DNA from: Rhodanobacter sp. L36
GTDB lineage: Bacteria; Pseudomonadota; Gammaproteobacteria; Xanthomonadales; Rhodanobacteraceae
Length of the DNA stretch: 64,000 nucleotides
Assembly: GCF_009765755.1 (NCBI RefSeq)
Contig: NZ_LMUV01000011.1
Location: 62,001-126,000, forward strand
Direction: 5' to 3'
The translations under genes and the position numbers were made by a program. The stretch's first letter is position 1, and the number at the start of each line of letters is the position of its first letter. Below the pieces are notes generated by a model. It worked only from the letters and a program-made list of their open reading frames with translations. It was not told the origin of the DNA and made no database searches. Below are positions 17,571 to 25,708 of this stretch, piece after piece.

Positions 17571-18584
17571 ATGAGCAAGACAATTGCCGTGATCCCCGGC
17601 GATGGCATCGGCCCGGAGATCATGACTGCCACATTGCGCGTGCTCGACGCGCTGGATTGCGGCCTCGTTTACGACGTTGTAGACGCGGGCATGGTCGCGC
17701 TGGACAAGCATGGCGACCTGCTGCCGCAAGGCACGCTCGACCGCATCGCCGAGCACAAGGTGGCGCTGAAGGGCCCGCTGACCACCCCGATCGGCGGTGG
17801 CTTCACCTCGATCAACGTGACGTTGCGCCGGCACTTCGATCTTTACGCCAACGTGCGTCCGGCGATCAGTTTTCCCGGCACCAAGGCGCGCTACGAGAAT
17901 ATCGACATCATCACGGTTCGCGAGAACACCGAGGGTGCCTATCTCGCCGAAGGTCAGACGCTGTCGGAAGACGGCGAAACCGCAGTGTCGATGATCCGCA
18001 ACACGCGCAAGGGCAGCAGCCGCATTGTGCGCTACGCGTTCGAGATGGCGGTGAAGAAAGGCCGCAAGAAAGTCACCGCCGTACACAAGGCGAACATCCT
18101 CAAGACCAGCTCGGGCCTGTTCCTCAACGTGGCGCGCGAGATCGCGAAGGAATATCCGCAGATCGAGTTCAACGAAATGATCGTGGACAACACCTGCATG
18201 CAGCTGGTGATGAAGCCGGAACAGTTCGACGTGATTGTCACGACCAATCTGTTCGGCGACATCCTGTCCGATCTCTGCGCCGGCCTGGTCGGCGGCCTCG
18301 GTCTGGCGCCGGGCGACAACATCGGCGCGCACGCGGCGATCTTCGAAGCGGTGCACGGTTCAGCGCCGGATATTGCGGGCAAGGGTATCGCCAATCCATG
18401 TGCGTTGCTGCTCGCCGCGGCCGACATGCTGGACTACCTCGACATGGTGCCGAAGGGCCATCAACTGAGGCAGGCGATCCGCGACACGATGGCGAATGAT
18501 CGCGACCACGTGACGCCGGATCTTGGCGGCAAAGGCAGCACCGGCAGCTTTGCCGACGCCATCGTGAAACGCATCAAGGGTTGA
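17571..18584 (+). CDS. Isocitrate dehydrogenase, NAD-type (beta-decarboxylating dehydrogenase family)
   Basis: The 337-residue protein begins with IAVIPGDGIGPE, has the isocitrate-site motif GGGFTSINVTLRR, the RENTEGAYLAEG loop, the catalytic VHKANILK lysine and the acidic VTTNLFGDILSDL metal site. The length and the serine in TSINVTLRR fit the short NAD-dependent isocitrate dehydrogenases of Xanthomonadales rather than NADP-type Icd. IPMDH and homoisocitrate dehydrogenase share the fold; the arginines after TSINV favour isocitrate. It catalyses oxidative decarboxylation of isocitrate in the TCA cycle. AAGGAG precedes ATG 17571. Confidence 0.85.
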   Translation: MSKTIAVIPGDGIGPEIMTATLRVLDALDCGLVYDVVDAGMVALDKHGDLLPQGTLDRIAEHKVALKGPLTTPIGGGFTSINVTLRRHFDLYANVRPAISFPGTKARYENIDIITVRENTEGAYLAEGQTLSEDGETAVSMIRNTRKGSSRIVRYAFEMAVKKGRKKVTAVHKANILKTSSGLFLNVAREIAKEYPQIEFNEMIVDNTCMQLVMKPEQFDVIVTTNLFGDILSDLCAGLVGGLGLAPGDNIGAHAAIFEAVHGSAPDIAGKGIANPCALLLAAADMLDYLDMVPKGHQLRQAIRDTMANDRDHVTPDLGGKGSTGSFADAIVKRIKG

Positions 18585-18599
18585 TCTGACTCGATCGCG

Positions 18600-18625
18600 A
18601 TGCCGGAGCGTTACAGCTCTGGCAT
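18600..18625. terminator. Hairpin between convergent genes
   Basis: ATGCCGGAGC (18600-18609) pairs with GCTCTGGCAT (18616-18625) around a 6-nt loop, with one G-U pair. There is no T-run on either side, so it is either a weak bidirectional terminator or a 3' end stabiliser for the isocitrate dehydrogenase and CMD transcripts. Confidence 0.5.
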
Positions 18626-18634
18626 TCGCAAAGC

Positions 18635-19087
18635 TCAGTGTTTGGGTTTGTACGAGCCCACGGCCGCGCGCGACGGAATGGCAATGCGGTTCCAGCCATT
18701 GATCATGATCACGGCCGTGTTCAAGTCGATCAGTCCGGCTTCGCCGAATTCGGCGATCGCCTGATCGTAGACTTCGTCCGGTACGCCATGGATTGGATCG
18801 AGCCGGGTCACCGCTTCGGCCCAGGCGAGCGCGGCACGTTCACGGGCACTGTAGAACGGCGCTTCGCGCCATGCCTGCAGCACGAACAAACGCTGCTCGG
18901 TTTCGCCGGCGGCGCGCGCATCTTTGCTGTGCATGTCCAGGCAATAGGCGCAGCCGTTGAGCTGCGAGACGCGCATCATGACCAGCTCGATCAGGCTGCG
19001 TTCGAGTCCGCATTCCTGCACATAGGCTGCCATCGCGAGCAGCGGCTTGATGGCTTCAGGACGATGCTGCGGGTTGAAACGTGACAT
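18635..19087 (-). CDS. Carboxymuconolactone decarboxylase family protein, partner of the ECF41 sigma factor
   Basis: The 150-residue protein has the AhpD-like signature LNGCAYCLDMHSKDARAAGE (CxxC plus the downstream histidine), typical of CMD proteins with hydroperoxidase activity. AGGAGA lies 7 nt before ATG 19087. It follows the ECF41 sigma factor gene by 36 nt; CMD-type proteins are the known usual neighbours and targets of ECF41 sigma factors. It has its own candidate ECF41 promoter in the end of the sigma gene. The physiological substrate is unknown. Confidence 0.9.
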   Translation of the reverse strand: MSRFNPQHRPEAIKPLLAMAAYVQECGLERSLIELVMMRVSQLNGCAYCLDMHSKDARAAGETEQRLFVLQAWREAPFYSARERAALAWAEAVTRLDPIHGVPDEVYDQAIAEFGEAGLIDLNTAVIMINGWNRIAIPSRAAVGSYKPKH

Positions 19088-19123
19088 GGGGTTCTCCTTG
19101 CGTTGCCGACCGGAAGTGGTCGT

Positions 19124-20029
19124 TCAATGCAAGGACGCGGGAGCCTGATGGTTCGTGACAGCCGCTGTGGCAAGCCGGGCGAGTTTCGCCGGATGCCGCA
19201 ACGCGTGCATCGCGACGATGCGTTCGTCGTCGCACTCGATCCATATCGCCGTGGTCAATGCCCCATCCATCCACACCAGCAGGGCCGGTGCGCCGTTGAG
19301 CGTGGTGAACGTGTATTGCAACGGGTGATCGCGAGTATTTTCCGAAATCTGCACGTAGAGCCGCGCCAGCCGATCGGCACCGTGCAGCGGTCGGAGCGTG
19401 GCCTGCACCACGCCGCCGCCATCGGAAACATGCAATGCGTCTTCGGCAAAAAGAGCACGCAGCGTGTCGAGCGTGGGGTGTTCCATCGCCGTCACGAAAC
19501 GCTCCAGCATGCGCTGCTGTTTCTGCGCATCGATACTGAAGCGTGGACGTCCGTCGCGAAGCCGCGCCTTGGCGCGATGCACGCGCTGCCGGCACGCGTC
19601 TTCCCCGATACCGAGCATATCGGCCACTTCGGCGTGGCTGTAGTCGAACACTTCGCGCAACAGAAAAGCGGCGCGTTCTTCCGCGCTCAGCCGTTCGAGC
19701 AACAGCAGGAACGTCAACGTCAGGCTTTCCGAGCGCTCCAGTTGCGCTTCGGGTTGTTCCGATTCCGCGATCAGCGGCTCCGGCAACCACGGCCCTGGGT
19801 AATGCGCACGTTCGGTCTTGGCGCGCCGAAGACGATCAAGCGACAGCCGCGTGGTGACGGTAACCAGCCACGCTTCAGGATCGTCGAGTGCATCGGCGTT
19901 CTGCGCGTGCCAGCGCAGCCATGCATCGTGCAACACGTCTTCGGCGTCGGCCGGCGTGCCGAGCATGCGGTAGGCCAACCCGAACAAACGGGAACGATGT
20001 TGCTGGAACAGTTCGGTATGTGGATCCAT
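19124..20029 (-). CDS. ECF41-family RNA polymerase sigma factor with SnoaL-like C-terminal domain
   Basis: The 301-residue protein has sigma region 2 (LFGLAYRMLGTPADAEDVLHDA), region 4 (EVFDYSHAEVADMLGIGEDACRQRVHRAK) and a C-terminal SnoaL/NTF2-like domain of about 130 residues. The ECF41 landmarks are visible: WLPEP between regions 2 and 4 (residues 81-85), DGGG at 203-206 and HPAKL at 279-283, corresponding to NPDKL. In ECF41 factors the C-terminal domain controls activity in place of an anti-sigma factor, and none is encoded here. AAGGAGA lies 5 nt before ATG 20029. It heads a two-gene unit with the CMD gene. Confidence 0.92.
   Translation of the reverse strand: MDPHTELFQQHRSRLFGLAYRMLGTPADAEDVLHDAWLRWHAQNADALDDPEAWLVTVTTRLSLDRLRRAKTERAHYPGPWLPEPLIAESEQPEAQLERSESLTLTFLLLLERLSAEERAAFLLREVFDYSHAEVADMLGIGEDACRQRVHRAKARLRDGRPRFSIDAQKQQRMLERFVTAMEHPTLDTLRALFAEDALHVSDGGGVVQATLRPLHGADRLARLYVQISENTRDHPLQYTFTTLNGAPALLVWMDGALTTAIWIECDDERIVAMHALRHPAKLARLATAAVTNHQAPASLH
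19134..19160 (-). promoter_or_regulatory. Candidate ECF41-dependent promoter for the CMD gene
   Basis: On the minus strand, TGTCACG (19160-19154) is followed by exactly 16 nt and then CGTC (19137-19134). The published ECF41 consensus, as I recall it, is TGTCACA-N16-CGTC, so 10 of 11 fixed bases match. It lies inside the last codons of the sigma gene and gives a leader of about 40 nt. The same arrangement occurs upstream of the sigma gene itself. Confidence 0.7.
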
Positions 20030-20058
20030 GCGAGTCTCCTTCGAAGGCACGCAGCAAG

Positions 20059-20085
20059 GACGTGCGACGTCGTGGAAACGTGACC
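20059..20085 (-). promoter_or_regulatory. Candidate ECF41-dependent promoter for the sigma gene (autoregulation)
   Basis: On the minus strand, GGTCACG (20085-20079) is followed by 16 nt and CGTC (20062-20059). Both this site and the CMD-gene site read GTCACG-N16-CGTCCTTGC, so they share more than the published consensus requires. It implies that the sigma factor drives its own gene. Confidence 0.65.
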
Positions 20086-20102
20086 GACCAGCGCAACATC
20101 AC

Positions 20103-21047
20103 TTATCGAAAAAACGGCCACGGCGCGAGGAAGATCAGCCAGACCAGAAGTACGATGCCGGCGTACTTGCCGGCCTTGTAGAGCTTCTTGTGGCGACTCT
20201 TGAAACGCGCCTTGAACGAGTCGGTCGATTTGCGCCGGCCGAGCGCGAAGACGCGATTCACGAAACCGGTTTTTTCCGTGTCGCCATCGGTGTTGGGCGA
20301 AGCGGTGATACTGCCCATGAACGCGCCGACGCGATGGTTGATCGCACTCATCCAGCGCGTGCGCAAAGGCCGTTCGATATCGGCGAAAAGAATCACGCGG
20401 GTCTGGTCGGTCTTGTTTTCCGCCCAGTGCACGTACGTTTCGTCAAACACCACGTCCTTGCCGTTGCCCCATGCGTGCTCTTCACCGTCCACGAAGATGC
20501 GGCAATCGCGCGAATTGGGTGTGATCAGGCCCAGGTGATAACGCAGCGAGCCGGCGAAGGGATCGCGATGCGGATTCAATTTACTGCCCGGGGGCAGCAA
20601 CGCAAACATCGCGGCCTTCACGCTGGGAATCGATTTCAGCAGTGCCACGGTGCGCGGGCACAGCGTTTCGGCGGAAGCGAGCGGCTCGCCATACCACTTC
20701 AGATAAAAGCGCTTCCAGCCTTGCTTGAAGAAACTGTTGAAGCTGGCGTCATTGTGCTTTTCCGCGGCGCGGATAAAACCTTCGTCGAACAGGTGCGAGG
20801 CTTCATCGCGTATCGCCTGCCAGTTCGCCTGCAGCAGATCGAGTTGCGGGAAACCGCTGCGATCGAGAATCGGCTTGGGCGGCACCGCCGAGAACGCATA
20901 CATCAGCAGGTTGTACGGCGCGAAGATCGCCGAGTGATCCACCAGCTGCCGATCGAAGCGCAGCCGCGTCCGCCCACGCAGATGCACCAGCAGTACGCAC
21001 AGGACGAAAAACAGCAGCACAGCCAGCAGAATGAGGCGGGGAATCAT
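20103..21047 (-). CDS. lpxO: LpxO-like aspartyl/asparaginyl beta-hydroxylase domain protein (lipid A hydroxylase)
   Basis: The 314-residue protein has an N-terminal membrane helix (LILLAVLLFFVLCVLLVHL), an Fe(II)/2-oxoglutarate oxygenase domain with PHRDPFAGSLRYHLGLI and FDETYVHWAENKTDQTRVIL (the H-x-D and distal histidine ligands), and a C-terminal membrane helix ending in LAPWPFFR. LpxO hydroxylates the C2 position of a secondary lipid A acyl chain. Other membrane hydroxylases of this family act on ornithine lipids, so the exact lipid is uncertain. ATG 21047 puts the helix at the start; an ATG at 21083 adds 12 residues. Confidence 0.82.
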   Translation of the reverse strand: MIPRLILLAVLLFFVLCVLLVHLRGRTRLRFDRQLVDHSAIFAPYNLLMYAFSAVPPKPILDRSGFPQLDLLQANWQAIRDEASHLFDEGFIRAAEKHNDASFNSFFKQGWKRFYLKWYGEPLASAETLCPRTVALLKSIPSVKAAMFALLPPGSKLNPHRDPFAGSLRYHLGLITPNSRDCRIFVDGEEHAWGNGKDVVFDETYVHWAENKTDQTRVILFADIERPLRTRWMSAINHRVGAFMGSITASPNTDGDTEKTGFVNRVFALGRRKSTDSFKARFKSRHKKLYKAGKYAGIVLLVWLIFLAPWPFFR

Positions 21048-21220
21048 CGGAACGCAAACCGGGAAAGGCAGGTCAGCGGTCATTCTAACCGCTGGGGGAT
21101 TAACGCAGTGCGCGCGACCAGGCCGAACCTGGCGTCGAATCTGGCTTGCAATGTGAGTCGGTGATCCCGGGCGACATGCTGCGGCGTGAATCGCCTCGCA
21201 TGCCGCCCGGGACCTGTGCG

Positions 21221-22603
21221 TTACAGCGCTTCCGCCGCGAAATCCGCCAGCCGCGAACGCTCGCCGCGACGAAGCGTGATGTGCGCAGAGTGATCCCATT
21301 GCTTGAAGCGATCGACGGCGTAGGTGAGGCCGGAAGTGGTTTCGGTGAGGTAAGGCGTGTCGATCTGTTCGACGTTGCCGAGGCAGACGATCTTGGTGCC
21401 CGGACCAGCACGAGTGATCAGGGTTTTCATCTGCTTTGGCGTGAGGTTCTGCGCCTCGTCGATGATCAGGTAGCGCGACAGGAACGTGCGCCCGCGCATG
21501 AAGTTGAGCGAACGGATCTTGATGCGCGAAGCGAGCAGGTCGTTGGTGGCCTGACGCCCCCAGCTGCCGCCTTCTTCCGGATTGGCGAGCACTTCGAGGT
21601 TGTCGGTGAGCGCGCCCATCCATGGCGTCATCTTTTCCTCTTCGGTACCCGGCAGGAAACCGATATCTTCGCCGACCGACACCGTGGCGCGGGTCATGAT
21701 GATCTCGCGATAACGCTGCTGGTCCATCACCTGCGCCAGTCCTGCGGCCAGTGCCAGCAATGTCTTGCCGGTGCCGGCGTTGCCGAGCAGGGTGACGAAA
21801 TCGATGTCGGGGTCCATGAGTGCGTTGAGTGCGAAGTTCTGTTCGCGGTTGCGCGCGCCAATGCCCCAAACGTGATGGTTGGCGTGCGAGTGATCATCCA
21901 GCAGCACCAGTGTCGCGGTGGTTTCCTCAAGATGCAGCACGCGCAGTTCGATGTTGTTTTCACCAGGCAGGAACAGGCATTCGTTCGGGTACCAGGCTTC
22001 GTCCTCGTGTCGGTCGAGTTTGTAGAACGTACGGCCGCGCTCGTTCCATGAATGCACTTCCGGATGGAGGTCCCAGAAGTTTTCGGGAAGCTCGGCCGAA
22101 CCGGTGTAGAGCAGTGCGAAGTCATCGAGCGCGCGATCGTTCTCGTAGTCTTCCGCAACAATGCCTGCGATGCTCGACTTGATCCGAAGGTTGATGTCCT
22201 TGGTCACCAGGATCACGTTCCGATCGGGATGCTGATCGCGCAGTTCGATCACCGCAGCGAGAATCTGGTTGTCCGCCTTCGCATGCCCGTTGCTGGTGGT
22301 GCGCTGCTGGAAATACAGCCGGCCCACCGATGCGCCACGCCGCAACTTGATGCCATGCGGATTGCTCAGTTCCAGACCCTCACTCAGCGGCAGGTTTTTG
22401 CCGGCCTCAATGAGTTCGTTGAGAAAACGGCTAACTTGCCTTCCGTTGCGTGAAACCTCCGACGCGCCTTTCTTTTTTTCGTCGAGCTCCTCCAGCACAG
22501 TCATCGGGATGAAGACGTCGTGTTCCTCGAAGCGGAACAGCGAGGTCGGGTCATGCAGCAGGACGTTGGTGTCGAGAGCGTAGATGCGCTTGCTTCCGGT
22601 CAT
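21221..22603 (-). CDS. PhoH family protein with N-terminal PIN domain
   Basis: The 460-residue protein joins a PIN ribonuclease domain (YALDTNVLLHDP, residues 8-19; ADNQILAAVIEL and VTKDINLRIK acidic sites) to a PhoH ATPase domain (Walker A GNAGTGKTLLALA; Walker B YLIIDEAQN). This fusion is the PhoH2 type, known as an RNA helicase/RNase related to toxin-antitoxin proteins; no antitoxin-like gene is adjacent here. All conserved blocks are intact. Confidence 0.9.
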   Translation of the reverse strand: MTGSKRIYALDTNVLLHDPTSLFRFEEHDVFIPMTVLEELDEKKKGASEVSRNGRQVSRFLNELIEAGKNLPLSEGLELSNPHGIKLRRGASVGRLYFQQRTTSNGHAKADNQILAAVIELRDQHPDRNVILVTKDINLRIKSSIAGIVAEDYENDRALDDFALLYTGSAELPENFWDLHPEVHSWNERGRTFYKLDRHEDEAWYPNECLFLPGENNIELRVLHLEETTATLVLLDDHSHANHHVWGIGARNREQNFALNALMDPDIDFVTLLGNAGTGKTLLALAAGLAQVMDQQRYREIIMTRATVSVGEDIGFLPGTEEEKMTPWMGALTDNLEVLANPEEGGSWGRQATNDLLASRIKIRSLNFMRGRTFLSRYLIIDEAQNLTPKQMKTLITRAGPGTKIVCLGNVEQIDTPYLTETTSGLTYAVDRFKQWDHSAHITLRRGERSRLADFAAEAL

Positions 22604-22642
22604 GCGGAAGTGTCCTCGCTGGTGGTGGGTGAAACGGAAAGG

Positions 22643-22663
22643 CGCGGCAACGGCATTGCCGCG
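22643..22663 (-). terminator. Hairpin between bcp and phoH
   Basis: CGCGGCAA (22643-22650) and TTGCCGCG (22656-22663) form a perfect 8-bp stem with a 5-nt loop. Reading on the minus strand it follows the bcp stop and is trailed by a short pyrimidine stretch rather than a T-run, so termination would be weak. Confidence 0.45.
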
Positions 22664-22730
22664 TTATGGGAAAATGGCAACGCGTTCGGCGTGGTGCTTG
22701 CCGACGGCGTGTTGTGCGGACAAAGGCCAA

Positions 22731-23192
22731 TCACTTTGAGGGAATGGCGTCGAGCACGGCCTGGGCGTGGCCGGCGACTTTGACGCCGCGCCATTCCTGT
22801 TGCAGCTTGCCGTCCGGATCGATCAGGAATGTGCTGCGAACCACGCCGAGATGATGCTTGCCATAGAGCACTTTTTCGTGAATCACGTCGAACGTCTTGC
22901 ACCAGGTTTCGTCGGTGTCGGCAATCAACGGAAACGGCAACTCCTGCTTGGTGGAAAAGTTGGCGTGCGATTTTTGCGAGTCGCGCGATACACCGATGAC
23001 CTGCGCGTTCCGCTTGCGAAAGCTCGCGTGGAGATCGCGAAAATCACCGGCTTCAGTGGTGCAGCCCGGCGTGCTGTCCTTCGGGTAGAAATACACCACG
23101 ACCCATTGGCCCTTGAAATCGCCGAGCTTCAATTCGCTGCCGTCCGCCACGTGACCTTTGAGCGAAGGGACTTTCTTGCCAACGTCGGGCAT
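22731..23192 (-). CDS. bcp: Thiol peroxidase Bcp (PrxQ-type peroxiredoxin)
   Basis: The 153-residue protein is a typical Bcp with VVVYFYPKDSTPGCTTEAGDF; C44 is peroxidatic. The E. coli-type resolving cysteine five residues later is absent (CTTEAG), and the residue at the Xylella PrxQ-type resolving position is serine (HANFSTKQ, about residue 80). A second cysteine, C98 (DETWCKTF), remains. It should reduce organic and hydrogen peroxides in the cytoplasm, perhaps by a one-cysteine or unusual two-cysteine cycle. It lies downstream of the gcvR-like gene, the familiar gcvR-bcp order. Confidence 0.92.
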   Translation of the reverse strand: MPDVGKKVPSLKGHVADGSELKLGDFKGQWVVVYFYPKDSTPGCTTEAGDFRDLHASFRKRNAQVIGVSRDSQKSHANFSTKQELPFPLIADTDETWCKTFDVIHEKVLYGKHHLGVVRSTFLIDPDGKLQQEWRGVKVAGHAQAVLDAIPSK

Positions 23193-23410
23193 GGCTACTC
23201 CTGCATGGCGAATGGACGCTGCGCATGTGATGGAAGGGGAAAATACGGAGAAGGGAGGACTGTCGAGGCTGCGGACGATGCGCAGGAAGCGTTCGGCACG
23301 GATCGATACACAAGCGGCAATGCAAGGTTCCTCGGTGGTCCGGAACCAAGACTAGCGCGTGCGGATGGCGCGGCGACAGTCCTTGTCAGAATGTACCGAT
23401 CGCGCGATGC

Positions 23411-23986
23411 TCAGAATTTCACCGGATCCATGATGGCATCCAGATTCAGGCCATCACAGAGCTCGAGAAAATCGTCGCGCAATGCGGCGATGTGAATCTC
23501 CGCCGGTATGCCGATGGTGAACTGCGCCTGGAACATGTCCGCGCCGGTCTGCATGGCCTGATAGCGGGTGGAGTTGAGCTGCTCCACGCTGATGCCATGT
23601 TGCGTGAAGAATTCAACGATGCGCACCACGATGCCCGGGCGATCGGCAGCCACCACTTCCACCAGATAAGGCAGCAGGTGTGAGCTGTTTTCGCGCGGTC
23701 CGGTGCGGTAGTGCACGAGCCGCAGGCTTTCGTCGCGGGCGAGCTTGGTCAGCGCGGTTTCCAATTTCGCCAACGCGTCCCAGGCTCCGCTGGCCAGAAG
23801 CATCAGCGAAAGTTCGGTGCCGATGCTCGACACGCGCGATTCGGAAAGATTGCAGCCGGCGTCGGCAATGCGCTTGGCCAGCGCCAGCAACGGCGATTTG
23901 CTCGACGGCGTCAGTGCCTGGATGAGCAACTGGTTGTCGCTGCCTGCGCGCAGGATCGTCGGAGAAGATGAAGACGAAGATTTCAA
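23411..23986 (-). CDS. gcvR: GcvR-like ACT-domain regulator
   Basis: About 191 residues with two ACT domains: the first around LLIQALTPSSKSPLLALAKRIADAGCNL, the second around LVEVVAADRPGIVVRIVEFFTQHGISVEQL. This matches GcvR, the glycine cleavage repressor that binds glycine and blocks GcvA. The only sensible start is TTG 23986 (LLKSSSSSSP, with AGGG upstream); the longer frame upstream looks non-coding. Placement before bcp and opposite dapA is the classical enterobacterial neighbourhood. Family assignment good; whether it controls gcv here is unknown. Confidence 0.82.
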   Translation of the reverse strand: MKSSSSSSPTILRAGSDNQLLIQALTPSSKSPLLALAKRIADAGCNLSESRVSSIGTELSLMLLASGAWDALAKLETALTKLARDESLRLVHYRTGPRENSSHLLPYLVEVVAADRPGIVVRIVEFFTQHGISVEQLNSTRYQAMQTGADMFQAQFTIGIPAEIHIAALRDDFLELCDGLNLDAIMDPVKF

Positions 23987-24044
23987 AAGACCCTGCCTGA
24001 TGCGTCCCGCGCGATGCGGATTCCTGAGGTTACTCCCATCGAGC

Positions 24045-24075
24045 TTACTTGCCCGCCTCGCGAAGCGGCAAGTAA
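24045..24075. repeat. Inverted repeat in the gcvR-dapA divergent promoter region
   Basis: TTACTTGC (24045-24052) and GCAAGTAA (24068-24075) are perfect arms; inside them CGC (24054-24056) and GCG (24065-24067) extend the stem with one bulge. A further GTTACTT sits just before the dapA start. It could be an operator for either gene or a leader hairpin of dapA. Confidence 0.5.
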
Positions 24076-24108
24076 CATGTCGGGCTTGCCCCGAGGCGGA
24101 CTCGTTAC

Positions 24109-25005
24109 TTGGACATTCGCGGAAGCATCTGCGCACTTGCCACGCCCTTTCTGGCTAATGGCGCGCTCGACCTCCCGGCATTCGGCCGGCTGCTCGACTA
24201 TCAGGTCGACGGCGGCACGCAGGGCGTGGTGGTCGCCGGTTCCACGGGTGAATCGCACTTGCTCGAGCACGACGAGTTCGATCGTTTGCTGAGCTTCGCG
24301 GTCGAACGGATCGCTGGACGCGTTCGGGTCATCGCCGGCACTGGCGAAGCGGCCACTGCTAAAACCATTGCGGTGACGCGTCGTGCCAAGGCACTGGGTG
24401 CGGATGCCGCGCTGGTGGTGACGCCGTATTACGTTCGTCCCACCCAAGAGGGTTTGCGGCGCCACTTCCTCGAAGTGGCCGAGCAGGGCGGTTTGCCTGT
24501 CCTCCTTTACAACGTGCCGGGCCGCACCGGTTGCGACCTGCTTCCGGAGACCGTGGCTCAGCTGCGCGATCATCCGGCGATCATCGGTCTCAAGGAAGCG
24601 CGCAGCGACCACGAACGAATTCTCGCCATCGCGGAACTTGTGCGCGGGGATTTCGTCTATCTGTCCGGTGATGACGGCTCCGCGGCGACCGCGATGCTGG
24701 CTGGCGCAGCGGGCACCATCTCGGTGGTTGCGAACCTCGTGCCGCAGGCATTCCGAGCGCTGTGTGATGTGGCGATCGGTGGTGATCGTGCCGTCACTGC
24801 GCATTGCCAGGCGGCATTGGAGCCATTGGTGCGAGCGCTGGACTGCGCGCCGAACCCGATCGCGGTCAAGGCGGGGCTGCCTTTTCTGGGACTCGGCTTG
24901 GGGCTGCCGAGGTTACCGCTGGTTGAATTGAACGACGGTCCGGATCGCGCCCGATTACACCAAGCGCTGTCCAGTCTGGCATCCTTGGCGCCTGCAGCCG
25001 CCTGA
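24109..25005 (+). CDS. dapA: 4-hydroxy-tetrahydrodipicolinate synthase
   Basis: The 298-residue TIM-barrel protein has the DapA blocks ALATPF, VVAGSTGES (substrate-binding loop), YYVRPTQEGLRRHF with the catalytic tyrosine, LYNVPGRTGCDLLPET and the Schiff-base lysine in IIGLKEARSD. It condenses pyruvate with aspartate semialdehyde, the first step of the lysine/diaminopimelate branch. The start is TTG 24109 with GAGGCGG about 9 nt upstream; no in-frame ATG exists near it. Confidence 0.93.
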   Translation: MDIRGSICALATPFLANGALDLPAFGRLLDYQVDGGTQGVVVAGSTGESHLLEHDEFDRLLSFAVERIAGRVRVIAGTGEAATAKTIAVTRRAKALGADAALVVTPYYVRPTQEGLRRHFLEVAEQGGLPVLLYNVPGRTGCDLLPETVAQLRDHPAIIGLKEARSDHERILAIAELVRGDFVYLSGDDGSAATAMLAGAAGTISVVANLVPQAFRALCDVAIGGDRAVTAHCQAALEPLVRALDCAPNPIAVKAGLPFLGLGLGLPRLPLVELNDGPDRARLHQALSSLASLAPAAA

Positions 25006-25039
25006 CGGCTGACTGACTTACTCACGGAATCTGACTTAC

Positions 25040-25630
25040 ATGAAGAAAATTTCACTCCTCGCGACTCTGCCGGCGCTCGCCCTCGGTGGCTTGCTGCTAT
25101 CCGGCTGCGGCATATTCCGCTCGCACAAGGCGTGGGACACCGCCCAGCAGCAGTCGCCGCTGGAGATTCCGCCGGGCATGGATCGTCCGTCGACCAGCGA
25201 CGCGCTGCAGATTCCGCCGCCGGGCTCGAACCAGCCGACCGCCAACGGCGCTACCGCGAATCTCGGCAACAATGCAGGCGGTCAGATCGCCGATGGCTTC
25301 GTGCTGGGCGACAACGTCGAAAGCTCCTACCACCGCGTGGGTCAGGCGCTGGCCGGTGGCAGCCTCGGCAACCTGTTGAGTCACGATGACGTCGCGCACA
25401 GTTACACGCTGAACGTTTCCGCTACCGCCATGAAAAAGAAGCGCGGCTTCTTCGGGCGCATGTTCAACCACGACAAGAGCAGCAACGCCAACGGCTCTGG
25501 CGGCGGTTTGCATCAGGTCGTGGTGACGGTCGGTGCCAGTGGCACGAATGCCAGCGAAGTGCGTGCGCAGGGAAATCCAGCTGCCGTCGCCAAGGTGGTG
25601 GATGCGCTGAAATCCAGCATGGGTGGCTGA
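25040..25630 (+). CDS. bamC: Short BamC-like outer membrane lipoprotein
   Basis: The 196-residue protein has a lipoprotein signal (MKKISLLATLPALALGGLLLSGC, lipidated C23), then a disordered stretch with LEIPPGMDRP and ALQIPPP, like the BamD-binding N-terminus of BamC, and one small alpha/beta domain to the end. BamC is an accessory lipoprotein of the outer membrane beta-barrel assembly complex, and its gene follows dapA in E. coli (nlpB). This protein is much shorter than the two-domain E. coli form, so at most one helix-grip domain is present. The call rests on position plus the N-terminal motif. Confidence 0.65.
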   Translation: MKKISLLATLPALALGGLLLSGCGIFRSHKAWDTAQQQSPLEIPPGMDRPSTSDALQIPPPGSNQPTANGATANLGNNAGGQIADGFVLGDNVESSYHRVGQALAGGSLGNLLSHDDVAHSYTLNVSATAMKKKRGFFGRMFNHDKSSNANGSGGGLHQVVVTVGASGTNASEVRAQGNPAAVAKVVDALKSSMGG

Positions 25631-25662
25631 GCGATTCGCTGCTCCGTTGCGCCCGCAAAAAA

Positions 25663-25688
25663 AACGCCGCCTTCGAGGCGGCGTTTTT
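25663..25688. terminator. Bidirectional Rho-independent terminator
   Basis: AACGCCGCC (25663-25671) pairs with GGCGGCGTT (25677-25685) around TTCGA. An A-run precedes and a T-run follows, so it serves both the bamC-like gene (plus) and fdxA (minus), which converge here. Confidence 0.9.
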
Positions 25689-25708
25689 ATTTTTGAGGCC
25701 GCAACTTT

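Noticed and set aside
20103..21869. A 588-codon fused protein ending in the LpxO-like domain
   Set aside because: The N-terminal part of that frame is antisense-free but overlaps phoH in a different frame and has no family; the hydroxylase starts at 21047.
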